Shown here: positions 9,137-16,955 of the stretch, one piece after another
Position numbering within the stretch: position 1 is the stretch's first letter
Layout of the letters: the number at the start of each line of letters is the position of its first letter
NCBI RefSeq assembly: GCF_001940455.1
Contig: NZ_MKQR01000026.1
Coordinates: 763,315 to 827,314 of the forward strand
Length of the DNA: 64,000 bases
Direction of reading: 5' to 3'
Origin: Actinokineospora bangkokensis
Lineage (GTDB): Bacteria; Actinomycetota; Actinomycetes; Mycobacteriales; Pseudonocardiaceae
Made by a program: the position numbers and the translations under genes
The notes under the pieces: model-generated
What the model was told of the DNA's origin: nothing
What the model saw: the letters and a program-made list of their open reading frames with translations, nothing else
The model's database searches: none

Positions 9137-9898
9137 GTGCGGACCTCGGATCGGGTGGAGCTGTCGACGGAGTCGGTCCACCGGTTGTGCGAGGCGCACG
9201 GGTTGGGGGAGCCGCACACCTTCTTCGCGGGGGGTGCGCGGTACTACCCGCTCGGGCGGCGGCAGGAGGCGGACGCGCAGCTGCGGCGGGAGTTGGAGGC
9301 CGCCGGGGTGAACGGGGTGCGGGGGGTGGACCCCGGGTTCCTGGAGCTGCTGGAGGCGGTGCAGCGGGCGGCGGCGGAGTTCTACGGGTGGATGCAGGAC
9401 GACGAGGGGCCGTACTCGGTGCTGACCGCGCAGGCGGGGCGGACCGGGGTGCTGGCGCAGAAGGTGGGGGACCGGGTCACCTTCGAGCGGGTGGACCCGG
9501 CCCGGGTGCTGGACTCCTTCGTCTACCGGCTGCCGAACGTGCAGGCCTCGCGGGGGGAGGCGATCTCGGTGCTGGAGGCCGACTTCGCTCAAGCCGCCCC
9601 GGGTGGGGGCGGGTTCGCGATGAGCGGGCCCCGGTCGGCGCGGGTGCCAGAGGCGCGGCGGTTGGACGCGCTGCTGAAGGCGCCGCGGCGCGGGGGCGCG
9701 AAGCTGTACACGGCCAAGCGCAACCACCTGGGGACCCGGGTGCGGGCGGCGGACTGGTTGACCGTGATCGACCTGCCGGACGGGCGGTGGGCGCTCTACC
9801 GGGCGCGCGGGCGGGGGGAGGCGGCGATCAGCGCCGTGCCGGGGGCGCCGCAGTTCCTGCGCAAGCGGCTGGCTGAGCTGCACGCCACGATCGGCTGA
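9137..9898 (+). CDS. espG: ESX secretion-associated protein EspG
   Basis: The 253-aa protein fits the EspG family: N-terminal VELSTESVHRLCEAHGL, a mixed beta-sheet middle and a C-terminal TVIDLPDGRWALYRARGRGEAAISAVPGA segment. EspG proteins are cytosolic chaperones that bind the tip of PPE proteins and hold PE-PPE pairs soluble before export by the cognate ESX machine. It starts at GTG 9137 just after the PPE-like stop, which implies these two are cognate. No ESX core gene (EccB-E, mycosin) is in the window, so the exporting machine must be encoded elsewhere. Confidence 0.85.
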   Translation: MRTSDRVELSTESVHRLCEAHGLGEPHTFFAGGARYYPLGRRQEADAQLRRELEAAGVNGVRGVDPGFLELLEAVQRAAAEFYGWMQDDEGPYSVLTAQAGRTGVLAQKVGDRVTFERVDPARVLDSFVYRLPNVQASRGEAISVLEADFAQAAPGGGGFAMSGPRSARVPEARRLDALLKAPRRGGAKLYTAKRNHLGTRVRAADWLTVIDLPDGRWALYRARGRGEAAISAVPGAPQFLRKRLAELHATIG

Positions 9899-9919
9899 GC
9901 CCGGCTACCCTGCGGGGTC

Positions 9920-11041
9920 GTGGACGGCGACCTCCCTTACGAACGCATCATCCCCGGGGACAAGTGGCTGGGCTCGCTGCTGGCGGGCGCGGTCGGCGAC
10001 GCGCTCGGGGCGCCCGTGGAGTTCCTGCGGATCGAGCAGATCCGGGAGCGGTACGGCCCGGACGGGATCACCGACTACGACCGGGCCTACGGCGGGGTCG
10101 GGCAGATCACCGACGACACCCAGATGACCCTGTTCACCCTTGAGGCGATGATCCGCGGGCACGTGGGCAGGCGGTTGGGGTACTTCGACCAGCAGCCGGT
10201 GTCGGTGGTGCAGCACGCCTACCAGCGCTGGTTCCACACCCAGGGCCCGGAGTGGCACCGGGCGGGCGGGTCCTACGCGATGGAGGCCGAGCCGGACGGG
10301 TGGCTGGTCAAGGAGCGGGCGCTGTTCTCCCGGCGGGCCCCGGGCGGGACGGTGATGACCGCGCTGAAGTCGTTCGCCGCGGGCGCCGAGCGCGGGTCGA
10401 TCAAGCACCGGCTCAACGACTCCAAGGGCTGCGGGGCGGTGATGCGGGCGGCGCCGTGCGCGCTGTGGTCGGAGGACCCGCTGGACGCGTTCGTGGTCGC
10501 GGCGCAGGCCGGGGCGCTGACCCACGGGCACCCGAGCGGGTACCTGTCGGCGGGCGCGCTGGCGTTCCTGGTGCACCGGCTGCTCGACGGCGCGGACCTG
10601 CCCTCGGCGCTGACCGAGGCGCGCGCCGAGCTGGTGACCTGGGACGACTCGGCGGAGACGGTGGAGGCGCTGGACAAGGCGGTGAAGCTGGCCGAGTCGG
10701 GCAGGCCGACCCCGGAGCAGCTGGCCGACGAGCTGGGTGGCGGCTGGGTGGGCGAGGAGGCGCTGGCCATCGGGGTGTGCGCGGCGCTGGTGGCCGGGGA
10801 CGACCTGCGCGGCGGGCTCGTCCTGGCGGTCAACCACTCCGGTGACAGCGACTCCACCGGGTCCATCTGCGGCAACCTGATGGGCGCGCTGCTGGGCGCG
10901 GACGCCATCCCGCGGACGTGGCTGGACCGGTTGGAGCTGCGCGAGGTGATGGAGCAGCTGGTGCGCGACTCGCTGGTGGAGTTCAGCACCGCCGACTCCC
11001 TGTCGGTGCCGGACTGGCAGCGCCGCTACCCGGCTTGGTGA
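9920..11041 (+). CDS. ADP-ribosylglycohydrolase family protein
   Basis: The 373-aa protein has the family core: GSLLAGAVGDALGAPVEF (about 18-34), the Mg-binding DDT in ITDDTQMT (65-67), a central SKGCGAVMRAAPCALW and the C-terminal GDSDSTG motif (about 307-313), which supplies further metal ligands. Family members remove ADP-ribose from modified Arg/Ser residues or hydrolyse ADP-ribose derivatives. Start GTG 9920, 21 bases after the EspG stop. It stands between two T7SS loci, the second encoding a NAD+-destroying toxin; a role in ADP-ribose metabolism tied to that system is possible but only inferred. Confidence 0.9.
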   Translation: MDGDLPYERIIPGDKWLGSLLAGAVGDALGAPVEFLRIEQIRERYGPDGITDYDRAYGGVGQITDDTQMTLFTLEAMIRGHVGRRLGYFDQQPVSVVQHAYQRWFHTQGPEWHRAGGSYAMEAEPDGWLVKERALFSRRAPGGTVMTALKSFAAGAERGSIKHRLNDSKGCGAVMRAAPCALWSEDPLDAFVVAAQAGALTHGHPSGYLSAGALAFLVHRLLDGADLPSALTEARAELVTWDDSAETVEALDKAVKLAESGRPTPEQLADELGGGWVGEEALAIGVCAALVAGDDLRGGLVLAVNHSGDSDSTGSICGNLMGALLGADAIPRTWLDRLELREVMEQLVRDSLVEFSTADSLSVPDWQRRYPAW

Positions 11042-11075
11042 GATCCTTCCGCGACGACTCCCGGAGGAGGCAGTG

Positions 11076-11627
11076 GTGAGCCAGCCGCAGTTCGGCGGGG
11101 ACGGGTACCAGACCGAGCAGGAGGTGCGCCGGTGGGCGGCCGACGTCGAGGCCAAGGCCCAGCGCTACCAGCAGATGCAGGCCGAGGTGGCGGCGGTGTC
11201 GGTCACCGAGTCCTCCCGCGACGGCGTGGTGCGGGTGACGGTGGACGCCACCGGCGCGGTGACCGACCTCGACATCGGTGACCGGCACGCCGAGCTGTCC
11301 GGGGCGGAGCTGTCCCGCGAGGTGCTGACCACCATGCGCCGGGCCCAGTCGCGGATCACCGGGTCGGTGGCCGAGGTGATGGAGCGGACCGTGGGCGACG
11401 ACCCGCAGACGGTCGCGGCGGTGGTGGGTTCCTACCGCGAGCGGTTCCCGGAACCGGAGCCCGAGGACGGGCGTCACACCGGGAGCCCGGTGGAGGAGAT
11501 CTCCTTCGACCGGCCGGACGACCCCGGCCCCGGCACCCAGCCCCCGCGGCGCCGCCCGCCCCGACGGCCCCGCCCCGACGACGATGACGACGACAACCCC
11601 TGGGGCAACGGCTCCATCCTCAGCTGA
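11076..11627 (+). CDS. YbaB/EbfC-like protein (T7SS-associated)
   Basis: The 183-aa protein has an N-terminal YbaB-like domain: a long helix (EVRRWAADVEAKAQRYQQMQAE), strands VRVTVDATGAVTDLDIG and a return helix, followed by a Pro/Arg/Asp-rich disordered tail. YbaB proteins dimerise and bind DNA, but in actinobacterial ESX loci YbaB-like proteins (compare EspL) are accessory factors of secretion. GTG 11076 is chosen because ggaggagg (11063-11070) is at good spacing; GTG 11073 is an alternative. It precedes the EspC-like and toxin genes in the same direction, so it is probably part of their operon. Confidence 0.78.
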   Translation: MSQPQFGGDGYQTEQEVRRWAADVEAKAQRYQQMQAEVAAVSVTESSRDGVVRVTVDATGAVTDLDIGDRHAELSGAELSREVLTTMRRAQSRITGSVAEVMERTVGDDPQTVAAVVGSYRERFPEPEPEDGRHTGSPVEEISFDRPDDPGPGTQPPRRRPPRRPRPDDDDDDNPWGNGSILS

Positions 11628-11666
11628 ACCCCGCTCAGCCGACCCCCAGCGCAAAGGAGTCCCCCG

Positions 11667-11975
11667 GTGCCCGACGGCTACGGAGTCCTCGTCGACGAGC
11701 TGGGCGCGCACGCGTCCCGGCTCGACGCCCTGCACGACCGCCTCGACCAGGCGTTGCAGGCCGCGAACCAGGTGAACCTGGGGACGCAGGCGTACGGCGT
11801 GATCTGCCAGTTCTTCGTCCCGATCGTCGCGTCGGTGAGCACGCCCGGCGCGGAGTCGATCGGGGAGTCGTCGCAGACCGTCGCCGAGACCGCCCGCGGG
11901 GTGCGCGACACGGCCGGGTCCTACGACAACACCGAGGCCGCCAACACCCAGCCCTTCTCCGGCGGTGCCCGGTGA
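11667..11975 (+). CDS. EspC-like type VII secretion target protein
   Basis: The 102-aa product, starting at GTG 11667 behind aaaggag, looks like an Excreted-virulence-factor EspC-type domain: VDELGAHASRLDALHDRLDQALQAANQVNLGTQAYGVICQFFVPIV followed by a second helix. These small helical proteins are exported with, or pair with, ESX substrates. Its stop overlaps the toxin gene start by four bases (ATGA-type coupling at 11972-11975), which argues that the two products act as a pair, as Esx-like partners do for larger T7SS effectors. Confidence 0.8.
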   Translation: MPDGYGVLVDELGAHASRLDALHDRLDQALQAANQVNLGTQAYGVICQFFVPIVASVSTPGAESIGESSQTVAETARGVRDTAGSYDNTEAANTQPFSGGAR

Positions 11976-13705
11976 CGAACCCGCTGGTCGCGGAGCGGCA
12001 GGACTCGACGCGGGCCTACACCGGCATCGGCATCGTCGAGTCGGCGGCGGACGTCTACCACGGCGTGCAGGACGGGTCGTGGGTCGAGGGCGGGCTGGGG
12101 GTGGCGGGCGGCGGCCTGGAGGTGCTGTCGCTGGCGCTGGACCCGATCGGCACCCTCGGGCAGTACGCGGTGTCGTGGCTGATCGAGCACGTCAAGCCGC
12201 TGCGGGACGCGCTGAACTGGCTGGCTGGCGACGCCGACCAGATCGCGGCGTACGCGGCGACGTGGAAGAACGTCGAGCAGGCGGTGTCCGGGGTCGCCGC
12301 GGACTTCAAGACCGAGGTCACCAACGGCACCGCGGGCTGGACGGGCCCGGCGGCGGAGGCCTACCGGCGCAACACCGCGCAGCAGAACCAGCACATGGCG
12401 GCGGCGGCGACCGGCGCGGGCACCATCGGCACCGTCGTGGAGGTGGTCGGCGCCCTGGTCGGCACGGTCCGCGGCATCGTGCGCGACCTGGTGGCCGAGT
12501 GCGTCTCGACGCTGCTGGCGCGCATCCCGCAGTGGCTGGCCGAGGCGGGCGTGACGCTGGGCCTGGCCACCCCGCACATCGTGGCCTCGGCGGCGGCGCT
12601 GATCTCCCGCTGGGTCAACCGGATCACCGACGTGATCACCAAGCTGACCCGCTCGGTGGAGAAGCTTCGGCCGATCATGGCCAAGCTGGGCGAGGTGTGG
12701 GAGGCCATCAAGTCCGGGATGCGCAAGCTGCGCACCGCCTCGCACGGCGCCGAGACCCCGGACGCGCCGAGCGCGGTGCGGTCGGCGCCGTCGGACGTGG
12801 ACGCCCCCACCTCGGGCACGTCCCCGCAGCTCCAGGCCCCGCCCGCGACCACGACGACGCCGAGCCACGTGGACGCGCCGCCCGGGTCGGGCAGCCCGCA
12901 GACGACCGCGCCGTCGTCGGCCACCACCACGCCGAGCAGCGTGGACGCGCCCACCGGGTCCACAGCGCCAACCACCACAGCGGCGTCGGCGCCCCCCACC
13001 GCGCCCGCGCACGTCGACCCGCCCACCGGGTCCACCGGCGGCACCCCGCCGCACGGCACCGACCCGGTCGACCCCACCCCCGCGCACCCGGTCAACACCC
13101 GCGACTACGACCCGACGACCGGCAAGACGGTCCCGACGCGGCAGTTGCAGCACCCCGACGCCCACCTGATCGACCAGGACCTGATCACCGAGGCGAAGGC
13201 GAACCCGAATCGAGACGCCATCATCAACCAGCCAGGCGCCCCCGCCGACCACCCGTCCGTCCGCGAGCTGGTCCCCGACACCTACGACCCGAACGCGGGC
13301 CTGGGCGAGGCGGGCTGGCGCGAGCAGTACTGGCACGACGGCGAGTACGGGCAGTACGGCAACCGGCTGCTGACCTGGCCGGACGGGCAGGCGCACCCGG
13401 AGGGCTTCCACAGCCCCGAGTCGCGCACCCCGACGACGTTGCCGACCGGCACCACCATCGACCGGTTCGGCAGCCCGCGCGGCGACTTCGTCTCGCCCGC
13501 CGACACGCCCTACCCGCAGCGCGGCCTGCCGCCGGACAACCTGCAGGCCGGGTACCACCAGTACGAGGTGGTGCGGCCGATCCCGGTGTGGGAGGGTCCG
13601 ATCGCCCCGGCCATGGGGCAGCCGGGCGGCGGCACCCAGTACGTCCTCCCGCACTCCGTGGTCGACCTCGTCAACGCCGGCTACCTCAGGGAGATCCCGC
13701 TGTGA
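11972..13705 (+). CDS. T7SS effector with C-terminal TNT (NAD+ glycohydrolase) toxin domain
   Basis: The 577-aa protein has three parts. Residues 1-260: helical WXG100-type region with the turn GWTG (W123) and hydrophobic helices. About 270-360: Thr/Pro-rich linker holding four to five degenerate repeats of the type VDAPTG-S. About 440-577: TNT domain with DRFGSPRGDFVSP, YPQRGLPP, YHQYEVVRP and a C-terminal GQPGGGTQY, which match conserved Arg, His and Gln positions of the M. tuberculosis CpnT toxin domain, an NAD+ glycohydrolase. It is translationally coupled to the EspC-like gene before it (start GTG 11972) and to the likely immunity gene after it. Role inferred: interbacterial or host-directed NAD+ depletion after export. 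Confidence 0.85.
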   Translation: MTNPLVAERQDSTRAYTGIGIVESAADVYHGVQDGSWVEGGLGVAGGGLEVLSLALDPIGTLGQYAVSWLIEHVKPLRDALNWLAGDADQIAAYAATWKNVEQAVSGVAADFKTEVTNGTAGWTGPAAEAYRRNTAQQNQHMAAAATGAGTIGTVVEVVGALVGTVRGIVRDLVAECVSTLLARIPQWLAEAGVTLGLATPHIVASAAALISRWVNRITDVITKLTRSVEKLRPIMAKLGEVWEAIKSGMRKLRTASHGAETPDAPSAVRSAPSDVDAPTSGTSPQLQAPPATTTTPSHVDAPPGSGSPQTTAPSSATTTPSSVDAPTGSTAPTTTAASAPPTAPAHVDPPTGSTGGTPPHGTDPVDPTPAHPVNTRDYDPTTGKTVPTRQLQHPDAHLIDQDLITEAKANPNRDAIINQPGAPADHPSVRELVPDTYDPNAGLGEAGWREQYWHDGEYGQYGNRLLTWPDGQAHPEGFHSPESRTPTTLPTGTTIDRFGSPRGDFVSPADTPYPQRGLPPDNLQAGYHQYEVVRPIPVWEGPIAPAMGQPGGGTQYVLPHSVVDLVNAGYLREIPL

Positions 13706-13953
13706 ACCTCCGCGCCCTCGGCACCGCCCTCGACGACATCGGCCTGGAACCGGGTGTGGTGGCGCTCGGCGGCCGCGACGAGCAGTGCTGGTGCATCCAC
13801 GGCACGCCCGCGGGCGTGTGGCAGGTGTACTGGATGGAGCGCGGGCAGAAGAACCACCTGGTCGAGCTGCCCGACGAGAGCTCGGCGTGCGAGCTGCTGC
13901 TGGGCAAGCTGACCTACAGCCAGCTCATCGCCGGGGTCGTCGGCAAGCGCTGA
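13702..13953 (+). CDS. putative TNT-toxin immunity protein
   Basis: An 83-aa protein starting at GTG 13702, whose start codon overlaps the toxin stop (GTGA). It is a compact alpha/beta sequence: N-terminal helix LRALGTALDDIGL, strands VVALGGRDEQCWCIHGTPAGVWQVYWMERGQ, then a C-terminal helical part. No signal peptide, so it would act in the cytoplasm. Position, size and coupling match an antitoxin neutralising the TNT domain. It is much shorter than the mycobacterial immunity factor for TNT and I see no resemblance to it. Immunity function is inference from context. Confidence 0.7.
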   Translation: MNLRALGTALDDIGLEPGVVALGGRDEQCWCIHGTPAGVWQVYWMERGQKNHLVELPDESSACELLLGKLTYSQLIAGVVGKR

Positions 13954-13954
13954 C

Positions 13955-13983
13955 CCGCGGGCCGGGCCGGGCCCGGCCCGCGG
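13955..13983. terminator. hairpin between convergent immunity and peptidase genes
   Basis: CCGCGGGCCGGGCC pairs perfectly with GGCCCGGCCCGCGG (14 bp, one-base nominal loop). It begins one base after the toxin-operon stop and could end transcripts from both sides. Confidence 0.65.
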
Positions 13984-13990
13984 TGGGGTC

Positions 13991-15409
13991 TCAGGACCGG
14001 GCGTGGGCGTCGAGGACGTGCGCCACGGCCGTGGTGACCCGCTCGGCTTGTTTCACGTGAAGCCACTCGTCCGGGACGTGGGCGTTGGAGTCCGAGCCCA
14101 GCGCGCCGGTGATCACGAACTGCGCCGTCGGGTACTTCTCCGCGAGCAGCCCCATGAACGGGATCGACCCGCCCAGGCCGGACGCCCGCCACGGGGCGCC
14201 GAACACCTCGGTCGACACCTCGTCCAGGGCAGCGCGCAGCCACGGCGCCAGCGGCGGGGCGTTCCAGCCGTCGGCGGCCTCGACGCGGGACAGCTCCACG
14301 CCCGCGCCGTAGGGGACGTCGGCGGTGAGCGCGTCGCGCAGCGCCGCCAGCGCCACCTCCGACGAGGCGGTGGGCGGCAGCCGGAAGCTCAGGGTCAGGG
14401 TGGTGAACGGGCGCAGCACGTTGCCCGCGTCCAGCGGCTCGGGGAAGCCGGACGCGCCGATCACCGACAGGGTGGGGCGCCAGGTGTTGTTGAGCACCAG
14501 CTCGACCTCGTCGCCGCTGACCGTGCGGGTGGTGCCCGCGAGCGGGAAGGCGCCCTTGACCGCGCCCGGGGCCGCCGCCACCGACGCGGCGGCCTCGGCG
14601 GCGCGCTCGTCGGGGACCTCGACGTGCATCTCCTTGACCCGGACCTCGCCGGTCTCGCTGTCCTCGACGCGGTCGAGCAGCTGGCGCACCACCCGGAAGG
14701 AGCTGGGGACGACGCCGCTGGCCAGGCCGGAGTGGCTGCCGGACTCCAGCACGCGGACGGTGAGGTCGACCGACACCAGCCCGCGCAGCGAGGTGGTCAG
14801 CCACAGCCGCTCGTAGTCGTGGCCGCCGGAGTCCAGGCAGACGACCAGCGACACCTCGCCCAGCCGATCGGCCAGGTGGTCGAGGTAGGCGGGCAGGTCC
14901 GGGGAGCCGGACTCCTCGCCGGTCTCCAGCAGGACCACGCAGCGCCCGTGCTGACCACCCGCGGCGCGGACGGCCTCGACGGCGGCGGTGGCGGCGTAGC
15001 CCGCGTACCCGTCGTCGGCGGAGCCGCGGCCGTAGAGCTTGCCGTCGCGCAGCACGGGGGTCCACGGGCCCAGGCCCTCGGACCAGCCGCCGACCGGCGG
15101 CTGCTTGTCCAGGTGCCCGTAGAGCAGCACGGTGCCGTTGTCGGGGGCGCCCTCGGTGGCGGGGATGTCGACGACCAGCAGCGGGGACAGCCCCGGCAGC
15201 CGGACCGGCTCGACCACGGCGCCGTCGATGCCGCGGCCGCAGATCCAGGCGCGCAGGTGCTCGACGGCGGCGTCGAGCGCCCCGGTGGTCTCCCAGTCCG
15301 CGTCGAAGTTGGGCGACAGGGCGGGGATGGCGATGAACTCCTGCAGGCTGGGCAGGATCTCCTGCGCCCACAGGGTCTCGACGGTCTGGCGTGCGGTTGT
15401 GCTGTCCAC
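13991..15409 (-). CDS. M20 family metallo-dipeptidase
   Basis: The 472-aa product has the M20 metal-binding set: YGHLDKQP (His-x-Asp), GRGSADDGYAG (bridging Asp), ETGEESGSPD (catalytic Glu-Glu) and a late DEWLHVKQAE supplying the final His. A dimerisation insert lies between. Members hydrolyse dipeptides or related N-acyl amino acids with two zinc or manganese ions in the cytoplasm. The open frame runs further upstream, but GTG 15409 (VDSTTARQTVETLWAQE) gives the family length and N-terminal helix. It is convergent with the toxin operon and appears as a single gene. Confidence 0.92.
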   Translation of the reverse strand: MDSTTARQTVETLWAQEILPSLQEFIAIPALSPNFDADWETTGALDAAVEHLRAWICGRGIDGAVVEPVRLPGLSPLLVVDIPATEGAPDNGTVLLYGHLDKQPPVGGWSEGLGPWTPVLRDGKLYGRGSADDGYAGYAATAAVEAVRAAGGQHGRCVVLLETGEESGSPDLPAYLDHLADRLGEVSLVVCLDSGGHDYERLWLTTSLRGLVSVDLTVRVLESGSHSGLASGVVPSSFRVVRQLLDRVEDSETGEVRVKEMHVEVPDERAAEAAASVAAAPGAVKGAFPLAGTTRTVSGDEVELVLNNTWRPTLSVIGASGFPEPLDAGNVLRPFTTLTLSFRLPPTASSEVALAALRDALTADVPYGAGVELSRVEAADGWNAPPLAPWLRAALDEVSTEVFGAPWRASGLGGSIPFMGLLAEKYPTAQFVITGALGSDSNAHVPDEWLHVKQAERVTTAVAHVLDAHARS

Positions 15410-15764
15410 GCCCCCGATCCTCCCACGCGCGACACGCCCGCCGCGCAGGACAACGTGAGGTAGGTCACCCGAGGTCGCGGGGGCGCTCCCGGCCGCCCGG
15501 CGCCGTTCGGGCTGAGCTGGACCGATCGGCGGCTGCTCCGACGCCCGAACGTCGGCCGTCCAAGCGTTTTCCCAGCTCAGCCGCTCGCTGTGGACAAGTC
15601 CCGACGTCCGTCGCCTCGTTCGCGCGCCGGTCGCCGTGTCAGGATGTGGGAGACACCACCGCACCGGCGGTGGCCAACGCCACTACCCGTGGCGCGCCGC
15701 CCCGGCGCGGCCGCCCGGCCCGCCACGAGCGGCCGGACGGCCCCGACCAACACGAGGAGCGCAC
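15410..15764. other. divergent intergenic region (355 bp)
   Basis: No gene seen. It must hold the promoters of the M20 peptidase and the 2-oxoacid dehydrogenase operon. One exact TGTGGACAA DnaA-box sequence is at 15589-15597. A ribosome site gaggag lies before the E1 alpha ATG. Confidence 0.5.
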
Positions 15765-16955
15765 ATGTCGTCTGCTGAGCAGTGGACGCACACCGAGAGG
15801 GGTGGTCCGGCCGGTGGCCGGGCGACCGAGGTGATCGCGGGCCTGCGGGGGACCAGCGAGGGCGGGCCGGAGCTGGTGCAGCTCCTCACGCCCGAGGGCG
15901 AGCGGGTCGGCAACGCCGAGTTCGACCCCTACGTCGCCGACGTCACCGCCGAGGACCTGCGCGGGCTGTACCGGGACATGGTGCTGGTGCGCCGCGTCGA
16001 CCGGGAGGCCAACGCGCTGCAGCGGCAGGGCCAGCTGGGCATCTGGGTGCCGCTGCTGGGCCAGGAGGCCGCGCAGGTCGGCGCCGGGCGCGCACTGCGC
16101 CCCGCCGACATGGCCTTCCCGTCCTACCGCGAGCACGGCGTGGCCTGGTGCCGCGGCGTGGACCCCAAGGACCTGCTGGGCATCTTCCGCGGCACCGACC
16201 ACGGCACCTGGGACTCGGTGGCCACCCGGTTCCACCCGTACACGATCGTCATCGGCAACCAGGTGCTCAACGCCGCCGGGTACGCCATGGGCCAGCGCTT
16301 CGACGGCCGCGTCGGCGACGACGACGGCGAGGCCACCATGGTCTTCTTCGGCGACGGCGCCACCTCCCAGGGCGACGTGCACGAGGGCTTCGTGTGGGCG
16401 TCGGTGTACGACGCGCCGCTGGTGTTCTTCTGCCAGAACAACCAGTGGGCCATCTCCGAGCCGACCGAGCGCCAGACCCGGCTGCCGCTGTACCAGCGCG
16501 CCCGCGGCTACGGCTTCCCCGGCATCCGGGTGGACGGCAACGACGTGCTGGCGACGCTGGCGGTGTCGCGCTGGGCGCTGGACACCTGCCGCCACGGCAA
16601 CGGGCCGGTGCTGATCGAGGCGTTCACCTACCGGATGGACGCGCACACCACCACCGACGACCCGACCCGCTACCGGCTCTCCGACGAGCTGGAGGCCTGG
16701 AAGCTCAAGGACCCGATCGAGCGGGTGCGCGCCTACCTGATCCGGCACGAGCACGCCGAGCACGAGTTCTTCGACTCGGTGCAGGCCGAGGCCGACGCGC
16801 TGGCCGCCGACCTGCGCGAGTTCTGCTTCGCCATGCCGGAACCCCCGGTCGCGCAGATGTTCGACCACGTCTACGCCGAGACCAGCCCGCAGGTGCGCGA
16901 GCAGCGCGACGAGTTCCTGGCCTACCACGCCGGGTTCGCCGGAGGTGAGCACTGA
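15765..16955 (+). CDS. 2-oxoacid dehydrogenase E1 component, alpha subunit
   Basis: The 396-aa protein carries the thiamine-diphosphate motif beginning GDGATSQGDVHEG (about 196-208) and closing with CQNNQWAIS, and the HTTTDDPTRYR phosphorylation-loop-like segment. With the next two genes it forms a pyruvate or branched-chain 2-oxoacid dehydrogenase complex: E1 decarboxylates the 2-oxoacid and acylates the E2 lipoyl group. Mycobacterial homologues are called pdhA but work with branched-chain substrates, so the substrate is left open. ATG 15765 is chosen for the gaggag site; an upstream in-frame start would add an unconserved extension. The beta gene starts on its stop codon. Confidence 0.93.
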   Translation: MSSAEQWTHTERGGPAGGRATEVIAGLRGTSEGGPELVQLLTPEGERVGNAEFDPYVADVTAEDLRGLYRDMVLVRRVDREANALQRQGQLGIWVPLLGQEAAQVGAGRALRPADMAFPSYREHGVAWCRGVDPKDLLGIFRGTDHGTWDSVATRFHPYTIVIGNQVLNAAGYAMGQRFDGRVGDDDGEATMVFFGDGATSQGDVHEGFVWASVYDAPLVFFCQNNQWAISEPTERQTRLPLYQRARGYGFPGIRVDGNDVLATLAVSRWALDTCRHGNGPVLIEAFTYRMDAHTTTDDPTRYRLSDELEAWKLKDPIERVRAYLIRHEHAEHEFFDSVQAEADALAADLREFCFAMPEPPVAQMFDHVYAETSPQVREQRDEFLAYHAGFAGGEH

